Positions 20,144 to 33,977 of a DNA stretch of 59,500 bases are shown piece by piece (within the stretch, counting starts at the first letter, position 1; every line of letters starts with the position of its first letter). The stretch is from positions 12,501-72,000 of the forward strand of contig NZ_CP019640.1 of the NCBI RefSeq assembly GCF_001999905.1, written 5' to 3'. The translations under genes and the position numbers were made by a program. Origin of the DNA: Planococcus lenghuensis (GTDB lineage Bacteria > Bacillota > Bacilli > Bacillales_A > Planococcaceae). The notes under the pieces were generated by a model. That model did no database searches, had not been told where the DNA came from, and saw only the letters and a list, made by a program, of their open reading frames with translations.

Positions 20144-21574
20144 ATGCAAAGGGTGCAGCGGCGTCCGCTCGTGGATGCTCTTTTAAAATTTCAGCAGGGA
20201 AAGCCGGTGTCTTTCCATGTTCCCGGTCATAAAAATGGGTTGCTGTCAGCACTGCCGGAAGAAGTCCGGCAAGCAATGAAATATGACGTAACGGAACTTC
20301 CAGGATTGGACGATTTGCATTATCCGGAAGAAGCGATCAGAGAAGCACAAGAGTTACTGCAGGAGACATATGGTGCACAACACAGCTTTTTCCTGGTGAA
20401 TGGGTCGACAGCCGGTAATCTGGCTATGGTACTTGCTGCGTGTGAAAAAGGAGATACGGTGCTGGTTCAGCGCAATTCGCATAAATCCATCTTTCACAGC
20501 ATTGAGTTCGCCCAATTGCAGCCGGTTTACCTGACACCGGAGTGGGATGAACGGACCATGACGGCAACACATGTCTCACTTAAAACAGTTCAGCAGGCAT
20601 TTGCCGAATATCCGAATGCCAAGGCTCTTATCCTGACATATCCCAATTATTATGGAATGACCGGCCCTGATTTGAAAAGTATTATCCTTCTTGCCCATGC
20701 GAGAGGAATACCGGTCCTGGTGGATGAAGCACATGGAGCCCATTTCACAGCGGGAGCTCCATTTCCAAAATCGGCGCTTGCACTTGGTGCAGATGCAGTT
20801 GTTCAGTCCGCGCATAAAACGTTGCCTGCAATGACGATGGGTTCATTTCTTCATATCCGATCGGAATTACTGGATACAGAGCGGGTAATGAAGTATCTCC
20901 GGATGATTCAGTCCAGTAGCCCTTCTTATTTGATCATGGCTTCATTGGATGATGCCCGGGCATTTATTCAAACTTACAGTCGGCTGGACAGCCGGTATTT
21001 ACTTGAAAAACGTCAGCAATTCATTGATAGTCTGAAGACGATTGATGGACTGATTACCATTGAAACAGCAGATCCGCTGAAGCTGATTCTGCGTGCGGAA
21101 AGGGTCAGCGGTTATGACTTGAAGGAGGCGCTGGAGCAGGAAGGAATTTATCCCGAACTTGCCGATCCGAACCAAGTATTGTTTGTTCTTCCGCTTCTGA
21201 AAGTTCGGCATTCCTATCCTTTTGCAGGAGTGCGAAGCCGGATTAAAGAAGTCATGCAGGCACTTGAGAAGAAACGGTCCGACCAACCGATCCCAGTGCA
21301 TGAACAGCCGTCTGTAACAACGCCGGAAGTTCTGCAGGCGGATATAAACAAAGCCAGCACAGAATGGATTCCGGTAGCCAGAGCGATCGGCCGAATCGCA
21401 GCAGGTGCTGTTATTCCATATCCGCCTGGGATTCCGCTGGTTGTGCCGGGAGAAAAATGGACAACAACGAAATTGGAAGAATTGATGGATTTCATGGCTG
21501 AAGGAGCGACTCTCCAAGGAGAACACAGGCTGGAGGACAAGCTGTTGTACGTATTACAGGAGGACCAGACATAA
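20144..21574 (+). CDS. yaaO: PLP-dependent Orn/Lys/Arg decarboxylase family protein (YaaO)
   Basis: A 476-residue aminotransferase-fold decarboxylase. HVPGHKNG near residue 25 and VDEAHGAHF hold substrate and PLP contacts, and Lys225 in [14 protein letters not shown] is the Schiff-base lysine. The C-terminal domain is shorter than in the large inducible enterobacterial enzymes. Family members decarboxylate lysine, ornithine or arginine; the substrate of YaaO-type proteins next to tmk is not certain. The ATG at 20144 is preceded by a modest gagggtg. The stop is one base from the tmk start, so they form one operon, as in B. subtilis. Confidence 0.92.
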   Translation: MQRVQRRPLVDALLKFQQGKPVSFHVPGHKNGLLSALPEEVRQAMKYDVTELPGLDDLHYPEEAIREAQELLQETYGAQHSFFLVNGSTAGNLAMVLAACEKGDTVLVQRNSHKSIFHSIEFAQLQPVYLTPEWDERTMTATHVSLKTVQQAFAEYPNAKALILTYPNYYGMTGPDLKSIILLAHARGIPVLVDEAHGAHFTAGAPFPKSALALGADAVVQSAHKTLPAMTMGSFLHIRSELLDTERVMKYLRMIQSSSPSYLIMASLDDARAFIQTYSRLDSRYLLEKRQQFIDSLKTIDGLITIETADPLKLILRAERVSGYDLKEALEQEGIYPELADPNQVLFVLPLLKVRHSYPFAGVRSRIKEVMQALEKKRSDQPIPVHEQPSVTTPEVLQADINKASTEWIPVARAIGRIAAGAVIPYPPGIPLVVPGEKWTTTKLEELMDFMAEGATLQGEHRLEDKLLYVLQEDQT

Positions 21575-21575
21575 T

Positions 21576-22220
21576 ATGAGCAAATCAGGATTATTTATTA
21601 CATTTGAGGGGCCGGAAGGTGCAGGGAAGACGACTGCGATTGAATGGGTACAGGAAGCGCTGAAACGTGAAGGAATGCCGGTCATTGTAACCCGGGAGCC
21701 GGGGGGGATCGCCATTGCTGAACGGATTCGGGAAGTAATCCTGGATCCTGTAAGTACCGAGATGGACGGTCGGACAGAAGCGTTATTGTACGCAGCTGCA
21801 AGGCGCCAGCATCTGATTGAGAAAGTGATGCCGGCACTGCAGGAAGGCCGTATTGTGCTGTGTGACCGGTTCATTGACAGCTCACTCGCTTATCAGGGAC
21901 ATGCCCGCGGCATCGGCATCCAGCAAATCCTGGCAATCAATGAATTCGCTATTGAAGGAATGATGCCGGACTTGACCCTGTTGTTTGACCTGCCGCCGGA
22001 AATTGGACTTGCCCGCATTGCTGAAAACAAAGAGCGGGAACAGAATCGCTTGGATAAGGAAAAACTGCCGTTTCATCAGCTCGTGCGCAATGGCTATCAG
22101 CAAGTGGCGGCCATGTATCCGGAGCGCATTAAAACAATCGATGCCTCGCAAACTGCCAGTAGTGTAGCAGAGACAGCTCTCCAACTGATCAAAAAGCAAT
22201 TGGAAAGTGATAGGGAGTAA
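21576..22220 (+). CDS. tmk: Thymidylate kinase
   Basis: A 214-residue kinase converting dTMP to dTDP for DNA synthesis. The P-loop is [11 protein letters not shown] (residues 10-20). The DRX motif [17 protein letters not shown] and a lid region follow. Length is standard. AGGAGG lies twelve bases before the ATG, inside the end of yaaO. It is followed by darA and upstream of holB, the usual Bacilli arrangement. Confidence 0.97.
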   Translation: MSKSGLFITFEGPEGAGKTTAIEWVQEALKREGMPVIVTREPGGIAIAERIREVILDPVSTEMDGRTEALLYAAARRQHLIEKVMPALQEGRIVLCDRFIDSSLAYQGHARGIGIQQILAINEFAIEGMMPDLTLLFDLPPEIGLARIAENKEREQNRLDKEKLPFHQLVRNGYQQVAAMYPERIKTIDASQTASSVAETALQLIKKQLESDRE

Positions 22221-22233
22221 ACCTTGTTCATGA

Positions 22234-22602
<369 letters not shown>

Positions 22603-22658
22603 AGTAATAGAGAATAACCGGTAGACGCCAAAACACATGATTCATTCCTTATTTGATG

Positions 22659-22686
22659 CCCGGAGTCCCCAGACTCCGGGATTTTT
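22659..22686 (+). terminator. Intrinsic terminator after darA
   Basis: cccggagtc (22659-22667) and gactccggg (22672-22680) pair perfectly around four bases, followed by a T run. Confidence 0.9.
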
Positions 22687-22715
22687 CAAAATTTTAACCG
22701 GCAGGAGGCAAAACG

Positions 22716-23708
22716 GTGCAGAAACCACTTGAAGACTATGAAAAAATGCAGCCTGTAGCGATGGAACGAATTCGCCGGGCCTTCCAAAAAGACCGGCTTG
22801 CCCATGCCTATCTGTTTGAAGGGGCAGCCGGGTCGGGGATTGAAGACATGACACGCTTTTTTGTGCAGCTCCTGCTGTGTCAAAATCCTTCAGATAGTGT
22901 GCCATGCGGGCACTGTCGGGATTGCCGGCTGTACCTTTCCGGTAATCACCCTAATGCTGCCAAGCTCGAACCTGACGGTCAGTATATCAAGATTGATCAG
23001 ATCCGGGAACTGATTTACCGGATGAATAAAACCGGTTTCAGTGAAGGACGGAAAGTATATGTGATCCGCCAGGCAGATCGGATGAATGCTTCTTCCGCCA
23101 ACGCATTGCTGAAGTTTCTGGAAGAACCGGAAGCGGATGTAACAGCTATTCTGCTCACTGACCGCCTTCATGCCATGATGGATACGATCCAGTCGCGCTG
23201 CCAGCTCATTACGTTCCGGCAGCTGCCCAGGGAGCAACTGATCCGAGAATTGGCCGGACAGGGAGTTACGGAATCTATGGCCGCTACGGTTTCCATGCTC
23301 ACACAGAGCAAGGAAGAGGCAAAGGCTCTTGCAGAAGAAGAGCAGTTTGGACAGGCACGGAAGACAGTGGTAAAATTGGTGGAAGTCCTGAATGCAAATG
23401 TGCATGAAGCACTTTTGCTGCTGCAGACGGACTGGATTCCGCTGTTTAAAGAGAAAGAAGAAGCGGAACGCGGATTGGATATGCTTCTGTTCGCGTACCG
23501 GGATATCGCCTCAGTGAAAGCAGGTCTCGAAGAGATGCTTACGTACCCGGATATGAAAGAAACTTGGAAGCAGATTGCTCTTCAGCGCTCATTCGCTGTG
23601 CTGTCTGAACAGCTTCAGGCGATTTTGACAGCGAAACAGCAGCTCAGCCGGAATATGAACCGTACGCTGATGATGGAGCAGCTGGTGCTGAATCTGCAGG
23701 AGGGATAA
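22716..23708 (+). CDS. holB: DNA polymerase III subunit delta'
   Basis: A 330-residue clamp-loader subunit related to DnaX without a working ATPase: the P-loop position reads GAAGSGIED instead of GxxGxGKT. The zinc cysteines (LLCQNPSDSVPCGHCRDC), the Walker B-like region (VYVIRQADRMNASSANALLKFLEEP) and SRCQLITF are present. The start is GTG at 22716 with AGGAGG eight bases upstream. It begins an operon with ricT, yabA, trmN6, yazA and rsmI. Confidence 0.95.
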   Translation: MQKPLEDYEKMQPVAMERIRRAFQKDRLAHAYLFEGAAGSGIEDMTRFFVQLLLCQNPSDSVPCGHCRDCRLYLSGNHPNAAKLEPDGQYIKIDQIRELIYRMNKTGFSEGRKVYVIRQADRMNASSANALLKFLEEPEADVTAILLTDRLHAMMDTIQSRCQLITFRQLPREQLIRELAGQGVTESMAATVSMLTQSKEEAKALAEEEQFGQARKTVVKLVEVLNANVHEALLLLQTDWIPLFKEKEEAERGLDMLLFAYRDIASVKAGLEEMLTYPDMKETWKQIALQRSFAVLSEQLQAILTAKQQLSRNMNRTLMMEQLVLNLQEG

Positions 23709-23712
23709 CAAG

Positions 23713-24525
23713 TTGTATAAAGTAATCGGTGTCCGTTTCAAGAAAGCGGGTAAGATATATTATTTTGATCCTGGCGAGTATACGGTCAAGGAAGAGGATT
23801 GCGTGATCGTGGAAACTGCCCGCGGGGTGGAGTACGGGAAAGTTGTCGTGCCGGTGAAAGAAGTGGGAGAAAACGATGTCGTGCTTCCGCTGAAGCAGGT
23901 CATCCGGATTGCCAGTGAAAAAGACCGGCAGCAAGTGGAAACGAACCGCCTTGAAGCAGCGCGTGCTTTTGAAGTAGGCCTTAAAAAGATCATTGAACAT
24001 AAACTCGATATGAACTTGGTGGAAGTCGAATATACATTCGACCGAAATAAAGTGATCTTCTATTTCACAGCAGAAGGCCGTGTGGATTTCCGGAATCTTG
24101 TAAAAGACCTTGCTTCTGTCTTCCGCACACGGATTGAACTGCGGCAGATCGGTGTTCGGGATGAAGCGAAAATGCTTGGCGGAATCGGCCCATGCGGCCG
24201 GATGCTGTGCTGTTCGACATTTTTGGGGGATTTTGAACCGGTATCGATTAAGATGGCAAAAGATCAGAACCTGTCATTGAATCCGTCTAAGATTTCCGGA
24301 CTCTGCGGCCGGCTGATGTGCTGTCTTAAGTACGAGAACGATGAGTACGAGGAAGCCAAAAAAGAAATGCCGGACGTTGGCACACGGATTGCAACGCCGG
24401 ATGGAGATGGCCGGGTAGTCGGCATAAACCTGCTTGAACGGGTGCTGAAAGTCAAACTGACGGAGCAGGAACAAGTGCTGGATTACTCGCTGGAGGAAAT
24501 CACAGGCCAAAGAACGAGAGCGTGA
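23713..24525 (+). CDS. ricT: RicT, PSP1-domain subunit of the Ric complex
   Basis: A 270-residue protein (YaaT) that with RicA and RicF forms an Fe-S complex assisting RNase Y in mRNA processing and affecting development and competence in B. subtilis. The PSP1 domain occupies the middle. Paired cysteine motifs GPCGRMLCC (Cys161, Cys166, Cys167) and GLCGRLMCC (Cys198, Cys203, Cys204) are the proposed cluster ligands. The start is TTG at 23713 after AGGAGG that lies at the end of holB. Its retention in an apparent non-sporulator fits the RNA-processing role. Confidence 0.95.
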   Translation: MYKVIGVRFKKAGKIYYFDPGEYTVKEEDCVIVETARGVEYGKVVVPVKEVGENDVVLPLKQVIRIASEKDRQQVETNRLEAARAFEVGLKKIIEHKLDMNLVEVEYTFDRNKVIFYFTAEGRVDFRNLVKDLASVFRTRIELRQIGVRDEAKMLGGIGPCGRMLCCSTFLGDFEPVSIKMAKDQNLSLNPSKISGLCGRLMCCLKYENDEYEEAKKEMPDVGTRIATPDGDGRVVGINLLERVLKVKLTEQEQVLDYSLEEITGQRTRA

Positions 24526-24535
24526 GGTGGACGTG

Positions 24536-24889
24536 GTGAAAGAAAAAAACTTTCTGGATACCATCATGGAGTTCGAGCAGCAGCTCGATTCCATGCAGCG
24601 GCAGTTCAGTGAATTGAAAGAGATTGTCGCGCAAACAATGGAAGAACGCCATGCACTGCAACTGGAGAACCATCATCTTCGCGCTCGCCTTGAAGAATTT
24701 GATGCGGAACAGATGGCGGCCGGCCGTAAAAAAGCCAAACAGGCTGCTGTTGATATTGGCGAAGGCTACGATAACCTGGCAAGGTTATACCATGAAGGCT
24801 TTCATGTATGCCATGTACATTTTGGGAGTTCCCGAAAAGGAAATGACTGCCTGTTTTGCCTGTCATTTCTGAACAAGCAAAACAATTAA
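24536..24889 (+). CDS. yabA: Replication initiation control protein YabA
   Basis: A 117-residue tetramer-forming protein that binds DnaA and DnaN to restrain over-initiation. The N-terminal half is a coiled coil ([19 protein letters not shown] through [15 protein letters not shown]). The C-terminal zinc domain shows FHVCHVHFG and DCLFCLSF. The GTG at 24536 is chosen because the product then aligns with the family start and GAGG at 24524-24528 is suitably spaced. GTG codons at 24527 and 24533 are alternatives. Confidence 0.92.
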   Translation: MKEKNFLDTIMEFEQQLDSMQRQFSELKEIVAQTMEERHALQLENHHLRARLEEFDAEQMAAGRKKAKQAAVDIGEGYDNLARLYHEGFHVCHVHFGSSRKGNDCLFCLSFLNKQNN

Positions 24890-24908
24890 ATAGGAAATAC
24901 AGACACAG

Positions 24909-24936
24909 AAGACGGCGATAGTCGTCTTTTGTTTTG
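24909..24936 (+). terminator. Weak hairpin between yabA and trmN6
   Basis: aagacggc and gtcgtctt pair (one G-U) around GATA, followed by ttgtttt. It may be a partial terminator within the operon. Confidence 0.5.
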
Positions 24937-24954
24937 TGAAAAGGAGAGTAGAAC

Positions 24955-25692
24955 ATGCTGAAACAGGATGAACGGCTGGATTATCTGCTGGCAGAAGAGT
25001 TGCGGATTATTCAAAGCCCTTCAGTTTTTTCATTTTCTCTGGATGCAGTGCTGCTTGCCCGTTTTGCATCTATTCCATTTAAGCGGGGTACAATTATTGA
25101 TCTTTGCACTGGGAATGGCGCAATTCCGCTGTTTTTGAGCGCTCGGTCAGAATCGCGCATCATTGGCGTCGAACTGCAGGAACGGCTGGCGGATATGGCA
25201 ACACGAAGTGTCACTTACAATCAGCTTGACCAGCAGATCGATATCATTCGCGGGGATGTAAAAGAAGCGCCATCGCTGCTTGGTTACGAGAAATTTGACA
25301 CTGTCACGTGTAATCCCCCTTATTTTCCGGCTCATGAATTAAGTGACCGGAATATCAGTGAGTATCATGCTATCGCCCGCCATGAGCTGCATTTAACACT
25401 TGATGAAGCAGTCTGTGCAGCAAGCCAGCTCCTGAAACAGAGAGGGAAAGCAGCGTTTGTCCACCGGGCGGACCGGCTTATGGATATGCTGGAGGCAATG
25501 CGGCGGAACCGGCTAGAACCGAAACGGCTTCGGCTTGTCCATCCAAAGGCGGGTAAAGAAGCAAATACGTTATTGATCGAAGGTACAAAAGATGGGAAAG
25601 CGGCCTTGAAAATTCTGCCGCCGCTCATCGTGTATAATGCTGATAATGAATACACAGAAGAAGTGCGGGAATTGCTGTATGGCAAAAGCTGA
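24955..25692 (+). CDS. yabB: tRNA1(Val) A37 N6-methyltransferase-like protein (YabB)
   Basis: A 245-residue SAM-dependent methyltransferase. IIDLCTGNGAIPLFL is the SAM-binding motif I, and NPPYF at residues 120-124 is the adenine-N6 methylase motif. It belongs with the TrmN6/YfiC family, whose E. coli member modifies A37 of tRNA-Val; the same substrate is likely but not shown here. The ATG at 24955 follows AAAAGGAGAG. Its end overlaps the start of yazA. Confidence 0.9.
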   Translation: MLKQDERLDYLLAEELRIIQSPSVFSFSLDAVLLARFASIPFKRGTIIDLCTGNGAIPLFLSARSESRIIGVELQERLADMATRSVTYNQLDQQIDIIRGDVKEAPSLLGYEKFDTVTCNPPYFPAHELSDRNISEYHAIARHELHLTLDEAVCAASQLLKQRGKAAFVHRADRLMDMLEAMRRNRLEPKRLRLVHPKAGKEANTLLIEGTKDGKAALKILPPLIVYNADNEYTEEVRELLYGKS

Positions 25693-25948
25693 TCATTATT
25701 TTTATGTGCTGGAATGCAGTGACGGCACTTATTATGCCGGTTATACAAACAATCTGGAAAAACGGCTCAATGCCCATAACAGTGGTAAAGGAGCAAAGTA
25801 TACGAGGGCGAAGCGGCCGGTTACATTGATTCATCGGGAGACTTATGAAACAAAGCCTGAAGCGATGCGGGCAGAGTATGCATTCAAGCAATTGACACGG
25901 CCGCAAAAAGACGGCTATATTATGCGAAAGAAGGAGGCGGAGCAGTGA
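25679..25948 (+). CDS. yazA: GIY-YIG nuclease-family small protein
   Basis: An 89-residue single-domain GIY-YIG protein of the UPF0213 group. YFYVLECSDGTYYAGYTNNL supplies the two motif strands, then KRLNAHNSGKGAKYTR and the family glutamate in RETYETKPEAMRAEYAFK. Biochemical function in bacteria is poorly defined. The ATG at 25679 lies inside the last codons of yabB with only a weak ribosome binding site, so coupling is likely. It overlaps rsmI by four bases. Confidence 0.9.
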   Translation: MAKADHYFYVLECSDGTYYAGYTNNLEKRLNAHNSGKGAKYTRAKRPVTLIHRETYETKPEAMRAEYAFKQLTRPQKDGYIMRKKEAEQ

Positions 25949-26820
25949 AGTCACAAAAGAGTTTCAGTGCTGAGCAGGCAACGCTCCATCTGGTTGCAAC
26001 CCCTATCGGAAATTTAGAAGATATCACATTCAGGGCAGTCCGGCTCCTGAAAGAGGCGGATGTAATCGCGGCGGAGGATACACGGAATACAAAAAAATTA
26101 TGTAACCATTTTGCTATCCAGACACCGCTGATCAGTTATCATGAGCATAACCAGGAAGCCGGCGGCGAGAAAATCCTCGCCTATCTGAGAGAAGGAAAAA
26201 CCGTTGCGCTTGTCAGTGATGCCGGGATGCCCTGCATTTCAGATCCGGGTACTGCTATTGCAGCGCAGGCAGCAGCAGCGGGATATCCAGTCGTGCCGGT
26301 ACCCGGAGCCAATGCGGCACTCAGTGCACTCATTGCTTCCGGGCTTTCTTCAGACGCCTTTCTGTTTTACGGCTTTTTGCCGCGCCACAAGAAAGACCGG
26401 CGCCAAGCGCTTGAAAAATTAAGCCAGCGGGAAGAGACGGTGCTGTTTTATGAGGCACCTCATCGGCTGAAGGATACACTGCAAGCTTTGAAAGAATCGT
26501 GTGGCAGCGACCGGCGGATCGTATTGGCCCGCGAACTGACAAAGAAATTTGAGGAATTTTTGAGAGGAACAATCGGTGAAGCGGCAGCCTGGGCAGCAGA
26601 AAATGAAATCCGGGGAGAGTTCTGCATCGTTCTCGAAGGCGGTTCAGGAACGGAAGCAGCAGCTGATGAGTCGAATTGGTGGAAACTGCTGACAGTAGAA
26701 GAACACGTGGAGGAGATCATTCGGCAACGAGGTTTGCTGCCAAAAGATGCAGTCAAGGAAGCCGCGAAAGAGCGGGGGGTTCCTAAACGGGAAGTTTATC
26801 AGATTTATCATCAGCAATAA
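25945..26820 (+). CDS. rsmI: 16S rRNA (cytidine1402-2'-O)-methyltransferase
   Basis: A 291-residue tetrapyrrole-methylase-fold enzyme (YabC) that methylates C1402 in the decoding centre. LHLVATPIGNLEDITFRA opens the fold. EDTRNTKKLCNHF, SDAGMPCISDPG and FYGFLPRHKKDR are family signatures. The start is GTG at 25945, sharing GTGA with the yazA stop, with AAGGAGG upstream. It ends the holB-rsmI operon. Confidence 0.96.
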   Translation: MKSQKSFSAEQATLHLVATPIGNLEDITFRAVRLLKEADVIAAEDTRNTKKLCNHFAIQTPLISYHEHNQEAGGEKILAYLREGKTVALVSDAGMPCISDPGTAIAAQAAAAGYPVVPVPGANAALSALIASGLSSDAFLFYGFLPRHKKDRRQALEKLSQREETVLFYEAPHRLKDTLQALKESCGSDRRIVLARELTKKFEEFLRGTIGEAAAWAAENEIRGEFCIVLEGGSGTEAAADESNWWKLLTVEEHVEEIIRQRGLLPKDAVKEAAKERGVPKREVYQIYHQQ

Positions 26821-26821
26821 A

Positions 26822-29372
<2,551 letters not shown>

Positions 29373-29377
29373 GGCAG

Positions 29378-29412
29378 AAAAGGCATCCCGTCAACTGACG
29401 GGATGCCTTTTG
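29378..29412 (+). terminator. Intrinsic terminator after metG
   Basis: aaaaggcatcccgtc pairs perfectly with gacgggatgcctttt around a short loop and is followed by tgt. Confidence 0.88.
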
Positions 29413-29480
29413 TATTAGAATAGTCATTATTTGTAATCACAATGTAATGATGCCGTGAACTATGAAATAGGTTTCTTTAC

Positions 29481-29486
29481 TATAAT
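29481..29486 (+). promoter_or_regulatory. -10 element of the tatD promoter
   Basis: A consensus TATAAT is at 29481-29486, 26 bases before the first usable start. The -35 is not clear. Confidence 0.5.
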
Positions 29487-29512
29487 GAATCCATGAAGCG
29501 AGGAGAATGACA

Positions 29513-30286
29513 ATGTTTATTGATACACATGTTCATTTGAATGCAGACCAGTACGATGAAGATTTGAACGAAGTTATTCAGCGGGCACTGGACCAGCAGG
29601 TAAATACGATGGTGGTCGTGGGATTTGACCGCAAGACGATTGAACGGGCCATTGAACTGGCGGATAATTATGATTTTATCTATGCAACAATCGGATGGCA
29701 TCCCGTTGATGCAATTGACTGTACGGACGAGGACTTGAAATGGATCGAGAAACTGGCGGCTCACCCGAAAGTAGTTGGAATCGGGGAAACGGGTCTCGAT
29801 TATCATTGGGATAAATCACCAAAAGAAATTCAGCAGGAAGTATTTCGGAAGCAGATTGCACTGGCGAAACGAGTAAGTCTGCCAATTATCATACACAACC
29901 GGGAAGCCACAGCGGATGTGCTGCACATTCTGCAAGAGGAAAATGCAAAAGAAGCAGGCGGTATCATGCATTGCTTTGCAGGCACTCCGGAAGAAGCACA
30001 GGAAAGCATTGACATGAATTTCAAGATTTCACTTGGTGGCCCGGTAACATTTAAGAATGCTAAGCAGCCAAAAGAAGTAGCGAAAGCAGTTGCGCTTGAG
30101 CACTTGTTGATCGAAACGGATGCTCCTTATCTGGCTCCGCATCCGTATCGCGGCAAACGGAATGAACCATCCTATGTTCCGCTTGTAGCAGAGGAAATCG
30201 CACGGCTGAAAGAGCTGTCAATTGAAGAAGTTGCAAAAGCAACAACAGAAAATGCCCGGAAGTTTTTTGGCCTGACGCACTCGTAA
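29513..30286 (+). CDS. tatD: TatD-family metal-dependent DNase/deacylase
   Basis: A 257-residue TIM-barrel hydrolase (YabD). MFIDTHVHLNA gives the HxH metal ligands (His6, His8). GIGETGLDYHW, LPIIIHNREA, MHCFAGTPEEA and LIETDAPYLAPHPYRGKRNEP carry the remaining ligands. Family members show 3'-5' exonuclease or D-aminoacyl deacylase-like activity; the cellular role in Bacilli is unclear. The ATG at 29513 has GAGGAG seven bases upstream, while an ATG at 29507 is too near. It sits between metG and yabE as in B. subtilis. Confidence 0.94.
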   Translation: MFIDTHVHLNADQYDEDLNEVIQRALDQQVNTMVVVGFDRKTIERAIELADNYDFIYATIGWHPVDAIDCTDEDLKWIEKLAAHPKVVGIGETGLDYHWDKSPKEIQQEVFRKQIALAKRVSLPIIIHNREATADVLHILQEENAKEAGGIMHCFAGTPEEAQESIDMNFKISLGGPVTFKNAKQPKEVAKAVALEHLLIETDAPYLAPHPYRGKRNEPSYVPLVAEEIARLKELSIEEVAKATTENARKFFGLTHS

Positions 30287-30368
30287 CGCTTTGGGAAAAG
30301 TGCTGCACACAGAGTCTGGTTTCGGTAGGGTCGTGCTGTTCTGCTCATTGTGTTAAGGAGGAAAATCT

Positions 30369-30896
30369 ATGTTCATCAATTTCAACAGGCGTTCAGTCAT
30401 AAGTAGTAAACAAAAGAAAAAGATCGGCTCCATAATTGTTCTGGTTCTGTTGTTATTAGGTGCTATGACTGCTTTAATGGTTAATGAAAATTCGAAAAAT
30501 ACCATTACGTTTACTGCAAACGGCCAGACTGAACAGGTCCAGACACATGCAAAAACGGTCAATGCGTTTCTAAAAGAACAAAATGTGGATTTTGGTGAAC
30601 ACGATTATATTTTCCCTTCAGTGAACCAGTCAATTCATGGCGACATGGCGATCGAATGGGCACAAGCAGAACAGTATGCTATCTCATTGGAAGATAAAAA
30701 AATCACCGCCTGGGCAACAAGCAATCGAGTGAAGGATATTCTGGAAAAAGCGGATGTTACGTTATCTGAACACGAGCGTGTAACACCTGGACTTAGTGAA
30801 AAAGCACAGGCTCATATCCCGATTACTATCGAGAGCATTGAAGCAAATGTGGATCAGCAAGCAGCCGGCCGGCATGAGAGCGCTTCTGCAAACTGA
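30369..30896 (+). CDS. yabE: Shortened YabE-like protein: TM anchor plus two DUF348 domains, no G5 or 3D domain
   Basis: A 175-residue membrane-anchored protein. A basic start (FNRRSVISSKQKKK) is followed by one transmembrane segment (about residues 19-37). Two DUF348 repeats follow (NTITFTANGQTEQVQTHAKT and YAISLEDKKITAWATS onward). B. subtilis YabE (about 437 residues) has further DUF348, a G5 and a C-terminal 3D catalytic domain of the Rpf/MltA-like kind. None of these is present, and no remnant follows before the next gene. The reading frame ends cleanly and a terminator follows, so this looks like a stable short form, not a recent frameshift. TTAAGGAGG precedes the ATG. Confidence 0.85.
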   Translation: MFINFNRRSVISSKQKKKIGSIIVLVLLLLGAMTALMVNENSKNTITFTANGQTEQVQTHAKTVNAFLKEQNVDFGEHDYIFPSVNQSIHGDMAIEWAQAEQYAISLEDKKITAWATSNRVKDILEKADVTLSEHERVTPGLSEKAQAHIPITIESIEANVDQQAAGRHESASAN

Positions 30897-30916
30897 CTGA
30901 AATAATTACCGTTGCA

Positions 30917-30946
30917 GGCCTTTCCAAAAGAGGAAAGGCTTTTTTG
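30917..30946 (+). terminator. Intrinsic terminator after the YabE-like gene
   Basis: gcctttcc pairs with ggaaaggc around six bases, followed by TTTTTT. Confidence 0.9.
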
Positions 30947-31116
30947 ATGTTCAGTTTCACTTAGGTAGCCCGCAAGCTCATTTCATTTGTTCCCGTGAAA
31001 TCAGCGTTTAACTGTCACAAGACCAATTTGGGTTTGTATAGCTCTCTCTGCTTTTCTGGCTTCTGATCCATCTGTGCGGTAAAATAAGCAAGGATTAAGG
31101 GAATGGAGAAATGAAC

Positions 31117-32551
<1,435 letters not shown>

Positions 32552-32649
32552 TTAAGAAACAGGACTTTACGCCAGTTTATGAAAAAGTAAAAAAAGGACA
32601 TTACTCAGTTGACATCGAATAATGAATGTTGCTAAAATGTTTAATTTAT

Positions 32650-32678
32650 TTGACAAATTGAATTTTTTGTGCTACACT
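32650..32678 (+). promoter_or_regulatory. veg promoter
   Basis: TTGACA at 32650-32655 and TACACT at 32673-32678 have a 17-base spacer in AT-rich sequence. It corresponds to the well-known strong SigA promoter of B. subtilis veg. Confidence 0.88.
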
Positions 32679-32703
32679 TCTGACATAGTGAGGTGTAGAC
32701 AAA

Positions 32704-32967
32704 ATGCCAAGAACATTAGCGGATATCAAAAAATCACTGGACTTGCATTTAGGAAAGCGGCTTCTACTGAAAGCGAACGGCGGACGCAAAAAAACCGTTG
32801 AGCGAGCGGGGATACTGCGTGAGACCTATCCTTCCGTTTTTGTCGTGGAGCTCGATCAGGACGAAAATGCGTTTGAACGAGTGTCTTACAGCTACACAGA
32901 TGTATTAACAGAGGCAGTAGAGGTTACTGTCTGCAGCGGACAGGAAGAAGCCTTGGCTGTAAAGTAA
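32704..32967 (+). CDS. veg: Veg protein
   Basis: An 87-residue small, conserved Bacilli protein of the DUF1021 family. It begins [30 protein letters not shown]-like, in two parts: a short helix, then a small beta-rich domain ([23 protein letters not shown]). In B. subtilis Veg promotes biofilm formation by opposing SinR; its molecular action is not settled. The ATG at 32704 follows gaggtg. The sspF gene that follows veg in B. subtilis is absent. Confidence 0.95.
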   Translation: MPRTLADIKKSLDLHLGKRLLLKANGGRKKTVERAGILRETYPSVFVVELDQDENAFERVSYSYTDVLTEAVEVTVCSGQEEALAVK

Positions 32968-32986
32968 AGCAGAGTTTCGTTTTGTG

Positions 32987-33029
32987 AAAAAAGCACACAA
33001 TGCCAGAGATGGCGTCGTGTGCTTTTTTT
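32987..33029 (+). terminator. Intrinsic terminator after veg
   Basis: gcacac (32993-32998) pairs with gtgtgc (33017-33022), extended by A and T tracts, with an inner gcca/tggc hairpin in the loop. Confidence 0.85.
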
Positions 33030-33083
33030 GCGTCTCTCTGTGGTAAACTAAATTCACGAGTATGCGGAAAAGGAGAGAACAGA

Positions 33084-33947
33084 ATGCTTTACGTTAAAGC
33101 GCCGGCCAAAATCAACCTGACACTTGATGTTCTCCATAAGCGGGAGGATGGCTATCATGAGGTTGAAATGATTATGACAACAGTGGACCTGGCCGACAGG
33201 ATCGGATTAACGGCAACAGCCGGAGAAATTCGGATTGATTCCGCAGATCGGTTTGTACCAAGTGATGCACGGAACTTGGCGTATCAGGCTGCACAATTAT
33301 TGAAAGATACATATCAGGTAAAACAGGGCGTCGCCATCACAATCGACAAACAGATTCCGGTTGCTGCCGGCCTTGCAGGCGGCAGCAGTGATGCTGCAGC
33401 AACGCTTAAGGGATTAAATCAGCTGTGGCAATTGAACTTGTCCGAAGATGAACTTGCACATCTTGGTGCACAGATCGGTTCCGATGTGTCATTTTGTGTA
33501 TATGGTGGAACCGCACTTGCAAAAGGCCGCGGAGAGAAGATTAGGCATTTGCCATCGCCTCCGAGCTGCTGGGTGATCTTGGCGAAACCGTCAATCGGCG
33601 TTTCGACTGCTGAAGTGTATGGCGGATTTAATCCCGAAAAGGCGGTTCATCCGGATACCCAAGGAATGATCCGGGCAATCGAGACAGGGAATTACACAGA
33701 CATGTGTGCATTATTGGGGAATTCACTGGAAAGTGTCACGCTGGATATGCATGCTGAAGTTGCACAGATTAAAGAACAGATGAAAAAATTCGGAGCTGAT
33801 GCCGTGTTGATGAGCGGCAGCGGCCCCACTGTATTTGGACTGGTGGAACAGGAACTTCGGATTCCGAGAATTTATAACGGGCTGCGGGGCTTTTGTGATG
33901 AAGTTTATGCAGTCCGCCTGCTTGGTGATCGGCAGCCTCTTGCTTAA
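33084..33947 (+). CDS. ispE: 4-diphosphocytidyl-2-C-methyl-D-erythritol kinase
   Basis: A 287-residue GHMP kinase of the MEP isoprenoid pathway. [23 protein letters not shown] opens the protein (shown here in part), [16 protein letters not shown] is the ATP-binding GHMP motif 2, and [12 protein letters not shown] is motif 3. Length is standard. The ATG at 33084 follows AGGAGAG; in-frame codons upstream overlap the veg terminator. The gene order veg-(sspF)-ispE-purR is that of B. subtilis. Confidence 0.96.
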   Translation: MLYVKAPAKINLTLDVLHKREDGYHEVEMIMTTVDLADRIGLTATAGEIRIDSADRFVPSDARNLAYQAAQLLKDTYQVKQGVAITIDKQIPVAAGLAGGSSDAAATLKGLNQLWQLNLSEDELAHLGAQIGSDVSFCVYGGTALAKGRGEKIRHLPSPPSCWVILAKPSIGVSTAEVYGGFNPEKAVHPDTQGMIRAIETGNYTDMCALLGNSLESVTLDMHAEVAQIKEQMKKFGADAVLMSGSGPTVFGLVEQELRIPRIYNGLRGFCDEVYAVRLLGDRQPLA

Positions 33948-33977
33948 AGGCGGATATTTATGTTAAATTTTTAATAA

